Assembly: GCA_013204125.1 (NCBI GenBank) | Contig: JABMOP010000052.1 | Span: forward strand, 1 to 28,849 | Origin: Rhodospirillales bacterium | GTDB lineage: Bacteria > Pseudomonadota > Alphaproteobacteria > Rhodospirillales > UBA2165 | Direction: 5' to 3' | Length of the DNA stretch: 28,849 bases | Shown here: positions 16,473-23,142 of the stretch, in pieces | Layout: every line of letters starts with the position of its first letter | Position numbering within the stretch: position 1 is the first letter of the stretch | Made by a program: the position numbers and the translations under genes | The notes under the pieces: generated by a model | The model's database searches: none | Seen by the model: the letters and a program-made list of their open reading frames with translations, nothing else | What the model was told of the DNA's origin: nothing

Positions 16473-17072
16473 ATGGCTACTAAATCTTTAAATCTGGTTA
16501 CCGTAAAACACCGTATTGCGGCAGAGGAACGGTCCCTTTCGAATAAACACCGAGGCGGTGTCCTTTGGTTTACCGGCCTTCCGGGGTCGGGAAAATCGAC
16601 GCTCGCCATTGAAACTGAACATAGATTGTTCCAACTTGGCCGGCAGGTATACGTCCTGGACGGCGATAATGTTCGCCAAGGTTTAAGTTCCGATCTTGGT
16701 TTTTCGCCGGAAGACCGCACCGAAAATATCCGCCGCATCGGCGAAGTTGCGGCGCTGTTCGCCGATGCCGGTCTGATCGTCGTGACCGCGTTCATTTCAC
16801 CTTACCGGGAAGACAGGGAAATTGCCCGCAAAGCGGCCGGCGACTTATTTCACGAAATTTACATCGATGCCGATGTCGCAACCTGTGAGGGCCGCGATCC
16901 AAAAGGCCATTGGAAATTGGCACGGGCGGGAAAAATTCCTGAATATACCGGCGTATCGGCGCCTTACGAAGATCCCGAAAAACCGGAATTCGTAGTCGAT
17001 ACGCAAAATTTGTCGATCAATGAATGCGTTGATGAGCTTGTCCAATATATCGAACAAAAGCTCGTTGTTTAG
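16473..17072 (+). CDS. cysC: adenylyl-sulfate kinase
   Basis: A 199-residue stand-alone APS kinase that phosphorylates adenylyl sulfate to PAPS with ATP. The P-loop GLPGSGKST is at residues 35-43, the DGDNVRQGL substrate motif at 63-71, GFSPEDRTENIRR at 76-88, and FISPYREDRE with the conserved Ser109 at 108-117. CEGRDPKGHWKLARAG and YTGVSAPYEDPEKPE complete the family pattern. ATG 16473 has a weak GAAACAGG site. No ATP sulfurylase or PAPS reductase is adjacent, so this copy is more likely dedicated to feeding the sulfotransferase upstream than to assimilatory sulfate reduction. The 90-base gap holds a possible promoter, so expression may be partly independent. Confidence 0.95.
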   Translation: MATKSLNLVTVKHRIAAEERSLSNKHRGGVLWFTGLPGSGKSTLAIETEHRLFQLGRQVYVLDGDNVRQGLSSDLGFSPEDRTENIRRIGEVAALFADAGLIVVTAFISPYREDREIARKAAGDLFHEIYIDADVATCEGRDPKGHWKLARAGKIPEYTGVSAPYEDPEKPEFVVDTQNLSINECVDELVQYIEQKLVV

Positions 17073-17100
17073 CGCGTATTTCAAAGGGTAGGGGGCGCCG

Positions 17101-17712
17101 GTGATACGTCTGCACAGCTCAATGGCATCTGTGAACGGCTACAAAGTGCGCATTCTATTGTCGATCTTGGGGCTCGAATACGAACTGGTCGATATCGACA
17201 TGGCCGGGATGGAACATAAGAAAGAGCCTTTTCTCTCCCTCAACCCGTTTGGCCAGATGCCGGCCATGCAGGACGGCGATTATCAGATCGCCGATTCGCA
17301 CGCTTGCCTGACCTATCTTGCCCGCAAATATGGCGGCGATGATTGGCTGCCGAGCGATGCCGAGGGCCAAGCCAAGGTCGCCGAATGGATGTCCAAATCG
17401 GCCAACGAGGTGCATCAAGGCCCGTGGATGGCGCGCGCCAAGGTCCGCCGGCCAGATGCTATTACCCTATCGGATGAAGAAATCCACGCCCGCTGCGATC
17501 ATATTTTGGGATTGATGGACGCACATTTGAAAGATCGCGATTGGCTGGCGCTGGACCGGGCCAGCATCGCCGATATTTCTTGTTTTGCGCCCATTTCGTT
17601 CCTGCCCGACAGCGGCTATGCCACCGATAAATGGGCGAACGTAACGGCTTGGCTCGAACGGGTAAAATCTATTCCCGGCGCCATCGATGCGGACGGCAAA
17701 GCGTATGGGTGA
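17101..17712 (+). CDS. glutathione S-transferase family protein
   Basis: A 203-residue protein. An N-terminal thioredoxin-like domain (about 1-78) carries the cis-proline region LNPFGQMPAMQDGD and the gamma-glutamyl-binding IADSHACLTYLARKY. A helical C-terminal domain (about 86-200) has the N-capping-box region DRASIADISCF. The N-terminal active-site region is SSMASVNGYKVR, so a Ser is the likely thiol-activating residue. The GTG start at 17101 is supported by an AGGGGGC site just upstream. It is 28 bases after cysC on the same strand and convergent with the CinA-like gene. Conjugation or isomerisation of an electrophilic substrate is expected, but the target is unknown. Confidence 0.88.
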   Translation: MIRLHSSMASVNGYKVRILLSILGLEYELVDIDMAGMEHKKEPFLSLNPFGQMPAMQDGDYQIADSHACLTYLARKYGGDDWLPSDAEGQAKVAEWMSKSANEVHQGPWMARAKVRRPDAITLSDEEIHARCDHILGLMDAHLKDRDWLALDRASIADISCFAPISFLPDSGYATDKWANVTAWLERVKSIPGAIDADGKAYG

Positions 17713-17718
17713 TTTGTT

Positions 17719-18207
17719 TTAGCCCGCTTCGCGTAAGGCAGCTTCGAACAAAACCATCACTTCCTTGGCGAATTTCCACATATTTTCTTCGCGGTCGGCT
17801 GAGCCGGTTTCGATGGTTATCACCCGATCTACCGGGCCGGAAATGGCGATGCAGCTATGGCCCGCATCATCGCCGTAACGGTTGCCCGTCGGTCCCGCGG
17901 CGCCGGCTTCGGCGAGACCCCAAGTGGTGCCTAAAACGTCCCGCACGGTGGCGGCGGCTATTTTGACGAACGGCTCGCTCGCCGAACGGATGCCCGGGTG
18001 ATCGTCCAAGCTAAATCCGATGAAGGCTTCACGCGAAATATGGGTATAGACAGCGGCGCCGCCGACAAAATACGCCGACGCGCCGGGGATCGACAAAAGC
18101 GCCGCCGAAACCAGCCCGCCGGTGGAAGATTCAGATACGCCGACCGTATCGCCCCGGTCTTTCAGCAACTGGCCGACCGTTTCGGCCATCTCTGTCAGTA
18201 CATTCAT
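17719..18207 (-). CDS. CinA C-terminal domain-like protein (nicotinamide-nucleotide amidohydrolase fold)
   Basis: A 162-residue single-domain protein. The motif SESSTGG (normally ESCTGG), the GASAYFVGGAAVY strand and AGAAGPTGN place it in the CinA/PncC family, whose active members deamidate nicotinamide mononucleotide. Two signature positions differ: the Cys of ESCTGG is Ser, and the Lys of the YSNxxK element is Arg (YTHISR), so the usual Ser-Lys chemistry may be lost. The frame stays open far upstream to 18882, but the sequence there is antisense to the hydro-lyase gene. ATG 18207 has AAGGGA at good spacing and the conserved domain starts immediately. It is divergent from the hydro-lyase genes. 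Confidence 0.85.
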   Translation of the reverse strand: MNVLTEMAETVGQLLKDRGDTVGVSESSTGGLVSAALLSIPGASAYFVGGAAVYTHISREAFIGFSLDDHPGIRSASEPFVKIAAATVRDVLGTTWGLAEAGAAGPTGNRYGDDAGHSCIAISGPVDRVITIETGSADREENMWKFAKEVMVLFEAALREAG

Positions 18208-18309
18208 GTTCGAATTCCCTTGGGTTGGTGCATTTGCCTGTCTGGACGCGGCTCTTAAGACTGATATGATGTTAATGGGGGCGCGAATAAATAAAAAGGG
18301 AGTTCGGTT

Positions 18310-19572
18310 ATGGGCATGACGATGTCGGAAAAAATCCTGGCCGGCCATTCGGGCAAGGATAAGGTCGGTCCCGGCGAATATGTCACCGCGACCATTGATG
18401 TGATGATGGGCAACGACGTCACCTTTCCGGAAGCCTGCCGCAATCTCAACGATATTGGGCTCACCAGTTTCGCCGATCCGGACAAAGTGGTGGTTTGCGT
18501 TGATCATTTTATTCCGGCAATGACCGCCAAGCATGCTGAATTGCATACCCAAATTCGCAAATATGTCGCCCAATTCGGCGTCAAACATTTCTATGATGCG
18601 GGCGTTGGTATCGAACACACGGTGTTGCCGGAAAAAGGCCACGCCCATCCGGGTCACCTCATCATCGGCGCCGATTCTCATTCGACCACCTATGGCGCGC
18701 TTGGCGCAGCGGCGACCGGCATGGGCGCATCGGAACTGGCCTATTCCATGTACAAAGGTTCCAACTGGTTCCAGGTGCCCGAAACCATCAATTTTGTGCT
18801 GGACGGGCAATTGTCGCCGGGGGTGACTTCCAAAGACGTGATGCTGGCGCTTTTGGGGCAACACACCACCGACAAGGCGCAATATAAGGCGATCGAATTT
18901 ACAGGTTCCGGGGCATCGGCGTTGAGCGTCGAAGCGCGCATGACGATGTGCAATACGGGCGTTGAAATGGGCGCCAAGTTCGCGATGTTCGCGGCGGACG
19001 AAAAAACCATCGAATATTTATCGACGCGCACCGACGCCAAAATTGAAACCTTCGGGCCCGATGCGGATGCGGAGTATTGCGAAACCCATCATATCGATTG
19101 TGCGGCGTTAGAGCCTCAAGTCGCCTTTCCCCATAATCCGGATAATGTGAGATCCATGTCTGAAGTCGGCGACGTGCCGGTACAGCAAGCCTTTATCGGG
19201 TCCTGCACCAATTCCAGGACCGAAGATCTGGAAGCCGCTGCAAAAATATTAAAGGGGCGTAAAGTTGCTCCCGGCACAAGGCTTTTGGTTATCCCAAGTT
19301 CGCAAGAAGTGATGATGAATATAACCAGAAGCGGCGTCCTCAACGTATTTGTTGAAGCCGGCGCAATGATTGCGCCGCCGGGGTGCGGGCCGTGCGGCGG
19401 CGGATCGACCGGGGTGTTGGGCGCCGGTGAAAACGGTATCTCCAGCACCAACCGCAATTTTCAAGGCCGCATGGGTAGCACCGAAGCCTTCAACCATCTG
19501 GCATCGCCGGAAACGGTGGCGGCTTCGGCGATCGAAGGCAAAATTGCCGATCCCAGAAAATATATCGGCTGA
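18310..19572 (+). CDS. isopropylmalate dehydratase/homoaconitase-like hydro-lyase, large subunit
   Basis: A 420-residue protein of the aconitase superfamily, with the length of the two-subunit archaeal-type LeuC/HacA group. The 4Fe-4S cysteines are Cys299 (GSCTNSR), Cys359 and Cys362 (PPGCGPCGGG). ADSHSTTYGALGA and VDHFIP are further family motifs. With its small subunit it should catalyse dehydration/hydration of a hydroxy-di- or tricarboxylate in the cytoplasm. No leuA or leuB genes are nearby, so leucine synthesis is not implied, and citramalate, homoaconitate or 2,3-dimethylmalate-type substrates are alternatives. ATG 18310 is preceded by AAGGGAG; ATGs at 18316 and 18322 are close alternatives. 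Confidence 0.88.
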   Translation: MGMTMSEKILAGHSGKDKVGPGEYVTATIDVMMGNDVTFPEACRNLNDIGLTSFADPDKVVVCVDHFIPAMTAKHAELHTQIRKYVAQFGVKHFYDAGVGIEHTVLPEKGHAHPGHLIIGADSHSTTYGALGAAATGMGASELAYSMYKGSNWFQVPETINFVLDGQLSPGVTSKDVMLALLGQHTTDKAQYKAIEFTGSGASALSVEARMTMCNTGVEMGAKFAMFAADEKTIEYLSTRTDAKIETFGPDADAEYCETHHIDCAALEPQVAFPHNPDNVRSMSEVGDVPVQQAFIGSCTNSRTEDLEAAAKILKGRKVAPGTRLLVIPSSQEVMMNITRSGVLNVFVEAGAMIAPPGCGPCGGGSTGVLGAGENGISSTNRNFQGRMGSTEAFNHLASPETVAASAIEGKIADPRKYIG

Positions 19573-19591
19573 GGCGGAAAGGAAGATCAAA

Positions 19592-20104
19592 ATGCCCTCA
19601 ACAAACACCATCGTGGTCGAAGGCAAAGTCTGGAAATTCGGCGATGACATCAATACCGATTTCATGTCGCCGAGCTTTTCCAAGCACATGGAATGGGAAG
19701 AACAGAAAAAAACCGTCCTCCATATTCACAAAGGGTTTACCGCCGGCGTCCAGCCCGGCGACGTGATTGTCGGCGGCGCCAATTTCGGCTGCGGCTCTTC
19801 CCGTCAACAAGCGCCGGCGAATTTGAAAATGCTCGGCATTGGCTGCGTTGTCGCCGAATCCTTCGGTCGCATATTTTTCAGAAATGCGGTCGCCATCGCT
19901 TTGCCGGTGCTGGCCTGTCCCGGCATTTCCGAAGCCTTCGACGAAGGCGATGAATTGGAGCTGGATTTTGAAAAATCAGTAGTCAAAAACCTGACCAAGG
20001 GGACGGAACTTAAGGGCGCGCAAATGCCGGAAGATTTATTAAAAATCGTCCGCGCCGGCGGCGTTATGGCTGTTTTGAAAGAAGAAGCCGCCGCCTCGGC
20101 ATAA
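19592..20104 (+). CDS. isopropylmalate dehydratase/homoaconitase-like hydro-lyase, small subunit
   Basis: A 170-residue swivel-domain subunit. GDDINTD (residues 17-23), GANFGCGSSRQQAP and FGRIFFRNA are family landmarks. In archaeal-type isopropylmalate isomerases the stretch after the conserved Pro27 carries the substrate-recognition loop, commonly YLRT. Here positions 30-33 read SKHM, and the usual Glu after GSSR is Gln. This predicts an altered substrate. ATG 19592 follows AAAGGAAG and is 19 bases after the large-subunit stop. The frame is open upstream into the large subunit gene, but this extension is out of frame with it and not part of the protein. A hairpin terminator follows at 20106. 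Confidence 0.88.
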   Translation: MPSTNTIVVEGKVWKFGDDINTDFMSPSFSKHMEWEEQKKTVLHIHKGFTAGVQPGDVIVGGANFGCGSSRQQAPANLKMLGIGCVVAESFGRIFFRNAVAIALPVLACPGISEAFDEGDELELDFEKSVVKNLTKGTELKGAQMPEDLLKIVRAGGVMAVLKEEAAASA

Positions 20105-20105
20105 G

Positions 20106-20131
20106 AAAACCCGGCGTTTAAACCGGGCTTT
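20106..20131. terminator. bidirectional hairpin terminator between converging genes
   Basis: CCCGG (20110-20114) and CCGGG (20123-20127) close an 8-base loop (CGTTTAAA). Flanking AAAA and CTTT extend the stem. Read on the minus strand it is a 9-bp stem with one G-U pair and a terminal T run. It sits between the stops of the hydro-lyase small subunit and the convergent EF-hand gene. Confidence 0.6.
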
Positions 20132-20139
20132 CCTAGCTT

Positions 20140-20183
20140 TAGGCTTCTGCCTTACCGGTGATAGGCTTCCGCCCTACCGGTGA
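20140..20183. repeat. tandem pair of 22-bp repeats
   Basis: Two adjacent copies of TAGGCTTCTGCCTTACCGGT plus GA (20140-20161 and 20162-20183) differ at two positions, both T in the first and C in the second. They lie between the terminator and the stop of the EF-hand gene. Each carries the palindrome ACCGGT. No function is evident; a local duplication is the simplest reading. Confidence 0.85.
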
Positions 20184-20189
20184 ATAGCA

Positions 20190-20750
20190 TTAGCGCTTTT
20201 TATTATCATCATCGTTATCGTCATCGTTGTGGTGCCGGCCCATTCTATGACCACCCTGCATTTCGTCTTGGGTGATATTGCCGTCACGATTGCGGTCCAT
20301 CCTATCTGTCATATGTTTGGTGATGCGTCCGATCTCCGCTTCGGTCACTAAGGCGTCGCCGTCATTATCGAGGGCTTGGAAATGATCGACCATACGTTCT
20401 TTCATATGCTCGGTCCAAAGACCCTGAAACTCGTCCAAGGACAATTTCCCGTCGCCGTTTTTATCATATTTGGCGATTTGATCTTTTTGCAGCTTGGCTA
20501 TTTCCGCCGCCGTGATGGTGCCGTCTTTGTCGGCATCGAATTGTTCCATCATTCCGGTGCCCATACCGCCGCCCATACGGCCACTCATACCCCGATGACC
20601 GCTCATGCCCATATGGCCACCCATACTGGTGCCCATTTTGCTGTAACCGCCCCGCTTGCTTTCGTGGGCTTGGCCGACAGTGGCTGCGCCGATGGCGATG
20701 ACGGACCCGACGGCCAATGCGGCAATGGTGAATTTGTATCCGGTTTTCAT
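20190..20750 (-). CDS. exported four-EF-hand, Met/His/Gly-rich calcium-binding protein
   Basis: A 186-residue protein. A signal peptide (about residues 1-28, ending VGQA) leads to a Met/His/Gly-rich stretch (about 40-68). Four EF-hand loops then follow at residues 72-83, 96-107, 128-139 and 152-163. Each has Asp at position 1 and Glu at position 12; the third has Ala instead of Gly at position 6. The C-terminus is GRHH followed by an Asp/Asn run and KKR. It should bind calcium, and perhaps another metal through the Met/His segment, in the periplasm. ATG 20750 has AGAAGGA upstream. It is divergent from the two-component genes, with shared repeated elements in the gap, so it is a likely target of that system. 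Its biochemical role is unknown. Confidence 0.88.
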   Translation of the reverse strand: MKTGYKFTIAALAVGSVIAIGAATVGQAHESKRGGYSKMGTSMGGHMGMSGHRGMSGRMGGGMGTGMMEQFDADKDGTITAAEIAKLQKDQIAKYDKNGDGKLSLDEFQGLWTEHMKERMVDHFQALDNDGDALVTEAEIGRITKHMTDRMDRNRDGNITQDEMQGGHRMGRHHNDDDNDDDNKKR

Positions 20751-20883
20751 AATTTGTATCCTTCTGAAAATTTTGAACCAGATACAAATTTACTTCGGCT
20801 TTGTCGCAGCCCTATGTCATTGGCCCGATAAACGGTCCCGTATCATCGCAGTTTCCCTTTTTGCGACAGTTTGATACAAAATT
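20731..20883. promoter_or_regulatory. repeated GATACAAATT elements in the divergent control region
   Basis: The exact 10-mer occurs three times: on the minus strand at 20731-20740 and 20751-20760 (20-bp period, the first inside codons 4-7 of the EF-hand gene) and on the plus strand at 20781-20790. A one-base-longer variant, GATACAAAATT, is at 20873-20883. AAAATTTTGA also occurs twice (20767 and 20878), and TGTCGCA/TGCGACA form a distant inverted pair (20802, 20862). Regularly spaced copies in a divergent gap beside an OmpR-type regulator gene suggest operators for it. Confidence 0.55.
20751..20790 (-). promoter_or_regulatory. inverted repeat able to fold over the EF-hand gene ribosome site
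   Basis: In the EF-hand mRNA, AAUUUGUAUC (20790-20781) can pair perfectly with GAUACAAAUU (20760-20751), leaving a 20-base loop. The second arm begins inside the AGAAGGA ribosome site and ends directly at the AUG. A second identical GAUACAAAUU in codons 4-7 could compete for the same partner arm. The pairing is visible; regulation by it is inference. Confidence 0.4.
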
Positions 20884-20944
20884 TTGAGGTCATTCAGTAC
20901 AAACGGGGTTTTAATGCTGGCGTGAATATCGGGCAGGACAATTT

Positions 20945-21664
20945 ATGAACGAGCAGCCGCATATTTTGGTGGTGGACGATGATCGCGAAATCCGCGATTC
21001 TTTGGCCAAATATCTGACCAAGAACGAATACCGGGTCAGTATCGCTGCCGATGCGCGCGCGGCGCGTAAAATTTTAAGCGCGGCTTCTATCGATCTTGTG
21101 GTTTTAGACATCATGATGCCGGGCGAAGACGGGTTGTCGCTTTGTCAGTATATACGGCAAAGTTCCGACCTGCCGGTGATCCTGTTGACGGCCAGGGATG
21201 ACGATATGGACCGTATCGTCGGCCTGGAAGTGGGCGCCGATGATTATGTCACAAAGCCCTTCAACCCAAGAGAGTTGCTTGCCCGGATCAAGACGGTGTC
21301 CCGGCGCACCAACGCGCTGCCGCCGCGCATGCGCCCGGTGCAGGAAAAAACCGTGCGTTTCGCCGATTGGACGTTGAATTTATCGCAACGCGAACTCATC
21401 GGCGCCGACGGCGTGGCGGTGCCGTTAAGCGCTGCCGAATTTCAACTGTTGTCCGCCTTCTTGGATCATCCGCGCATGGTGTTGAGCCGCGATCAGCTTC
21501 TCGACATAACCAGCGGCCGTGAAGCCAGGGTATTTGATCGTGCCATAGACAATCAGGTGAGCCGCCTGCGCCGGAAGGTTGAGGTGGATCCACAAATACC
21601 GGTCCTGATCAAAACCGTACGCGGCGGCGGTTACATGTTCACCGGAGAGGTGGAACGCGCATGA
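20945..21664 (+). CDS. OmpR-family response regulator
   Basis: A 239-residue regulator. The receiver domain (about 1-120) has acidic residues in VVDDDRE, phospho-acceptor Asp55 in VVLDIMMPG, the switch Thr in LLTARDD and Lys in YVTKPF. A winged-helix DNA-binding domain follows (about 135-235), ending in KTVRGGGYMF. It should be phosphorylated by the kinase encoded next, whose ATG overlaps its stop (ATGA). ATG 20945 lacks a strong ribosome site; GGGCAGGAC lies upstream. Divergent from the EF-hand gene, it is likely to bind the repeated elements in the shared gap and to be autoregulated (inference). Confidence 0.93.
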   Translation: MNEQPHILVVDDDREIRDSLAKYLTKNEYRVSIAADARAARKILSAASIDLVVLDIMMPGEDGLSLCQYIRQSSDLPVILLTARDDDMDRIVGLEVGADDYVTKPFNPRELLARIKTVSRRTNALPPRMRPVQEKTVRFADWTLNLSQRELIGADGVAVPLSAAEFQLLSAFLDHPRMVLSRDQLLDITSGREARVFDRAIDNQVSRLRRKVEVDPQIPVLIKTVRGGGYMFTGEVERA

Positions 21665-23127
21665 GATTTCTTTGGCCCAGAAGTTTGGCGGGGCAACTGA
21701 CTGCGGTGTTGTTGGTTATTTTGGTCTCTGCCCAGGCGGTGATTTTGATCATTTTGCATGACGAACGGCGTTTGGCGTTGAAATTCGCTGCCCGTCAGTA
21801 CGTGTTGACGCGAATCGTCGCCGTTGTAAAATTGATGGAAGAGGCGCCGCCCAACCTGCACGGCGCCATACTCGCCTCGGCCAGCACGCCGGGCGCGGAG
21901 TTCCGTGTGTCCGCCAGCCCGGCGGTGGCGGCGCATAAAAAAAAATTCGACGATGATGATGAAGAAGATCGCCTGAGCCGAAATTTGTCACGGCGATTGG
22001 CCGCCTTTCTGGGCGCCGAAAATCGAGACGTTCGCGTCATCGTCATCGAAAGCGAAGACGATGATCACATATCCATTGGTGGTTGGCGCGAGGGACGGCC
22101 GTTTGCCCGCATGTTCGGCGAGCCGTCCTCCCGGTCCGGGGATGATCGCCACAGCCGCATGCGTAATCAAATGCACATGGCTAATACCAGCGGGCTTGTT
22201 GTTTCATTGCGTCTTTCGGGCGGCCGCTGGCTCAACGCCACCACGCGTATCCCGCCGCCGGACATGACCATCGCTGTTTCCTCGGTGATCGCAATGGGCG
22301 TCGCCGGGCTGCTTCTCATCTTGATCGCCGTATTAATGGTGCGAAGGGTGACCAGACCCATGGTGCGCATGGCGCATGCCGCGGAACGCTTGGGCCGCGG
22401 CGAAGATGTGTCCCGCTTGCCCGAAGAAGGGCCATCGGACATTCGCGGCACGACGCGCGCGTTCAATGATATGCGGGAACGGTTGGAACGGTTTGTCACT
22501 GACCGGTCGCGTATGCTGGCGGCAATCACTCACGATATCAGGACACCCATTACGTCGCTTCGTCTGCGCGCCGAAATGGTGGAGGACGAGGAAACCAGAC
22601 AACGGATGCTGGAAACTCTGGAAGAAATGCAGCAAATGACCGAAGCTGCGTTGGATTACGCCCGCGAAGACGCGGCCAAAGAGGATACCCGCGCTGTCGA
22701 TCTTGGCGCGCTGATCGACGCTTTGAGCGAAGACCTTAAAAGCCTGGGCCGGGATGTGACCTTCGAAGGTGATGGCCGGATCGTCCTCCGTTGCCGCCCA
22801 GCGGCGCTGCGCAGAGCGATCCGCAATGTCGTGGAAAATGCCGTCCGTTATGGGAAACGGGCAGTCGTCAGTCTTGATGAAACCGCCGGCAAGGTTTCGG
22901 TATATGTGGATGATTTTGGGCCGGGCATTCCGGACGGCGAACAGGATCGGATATTCGAGCCTTTCGTCCGCCTGGAGGAATCGCGGAGCAAGGATACCGG
23001 GGGTATTGGCCTCGGCCTGGCCATAGCGCGCAGCATCGTGCGCGGCCATGGCGGCGATATAGAAATAGAAAACCGCAACGAAGGCGGCGCGCGGTTCATC
23101 TTGTGGCTGCCTAAGAGCGAAAAATAA
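21661..23127 (+). CDS. membrane sensor histidine kinase with acidic periplasmic sensor region
   Basis: A 488-residue kinase. A first transmembrane helix (about residues 10-32), a periplasmic sensor (about 33-202), a second helix (about 203-227), HAMP (about 228-280), then an H-box with His291 in ITHDIRTP and a catalytic domain with the N-box NVVENAVRYG, G1 DDFGPGIPDG and G2 GGIGLGLAIAR. It should autophosphorylate His291 and pass phosphate to the regulator upstream. The sensor carries acidic runs at 96-103 (FDDDDEED) and 130-136 (ESEDDDH), and a His/Met/Asp-bearing stretch at 160-173. Similar acidic patches in PhoQ and PmrB bind cations. ATGA overlap with the regulator shows coupling. Its stop is 15 bases from the convergent CoA transferase. 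Confidence 0.92.
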   Translation: MRFLWPRSLAGQLTAVLLVILVSAQAVILIILHDERRLALKFAARQYVLTRIVAVVKLMEEAPPNLHGAILASASTPGAEFRVSASPAVAAHKKKFDDDDEEDRLSRNLSRRLAAFLGAENRDVRVIVIESEDDDHISIGGWREGRPFARMFGEPSSRSGDDRHSRMRNQMHMANTSGLVVSLRLSGGRWLNATTRIPPPDMTIAVSSVIAMGVAGLLLILIAVLMVRRVTRPMVRMAHAAERLGRGEDVSRLPEEGPSDIRGTTRAFNDMRERLERFVTDRSRMLAAITHDIRTPITSLRLRAEMVEDEETRQRMLETLEEMQQMTEAALDYAREDAAKEDTRAVDLGALIDALSEDLKSLGRDVTFEGDGRIVLRCRPAALRRAIRNVVENAVRYGKRAVVSLDETAGKVSVYVDDFGPGIPDGEQDRIFEPFVRLEESRSKDTGGIGLGLAIARSIVRGHGGDIEIENRNEGGARFILWLPKSEK

Positions 23128-23142
23128 CCCAACCGGTCTTTG

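Noticed and set aside
18208..18882. N-terminal extension of the CinA-like frame
   Set aside because: It is antisense to the hydro-lyase gene, and ATG 18207 has a good ribosome site at the start of the conserved domain.
20193..20235. ATC/ATCG-rich low-complexity run as a microsatellite or CRISPR-like element
   Set aside because: It is the coding sequence for the Asp/Asn tail of the EF-hand protein, not an independent repeat.
22333..23049. Minus-strand open frame opposite the histidine kinase
   Set aside because: The kinase H, N and G boxes occupy the plus frame; the reverse translation shows no family.
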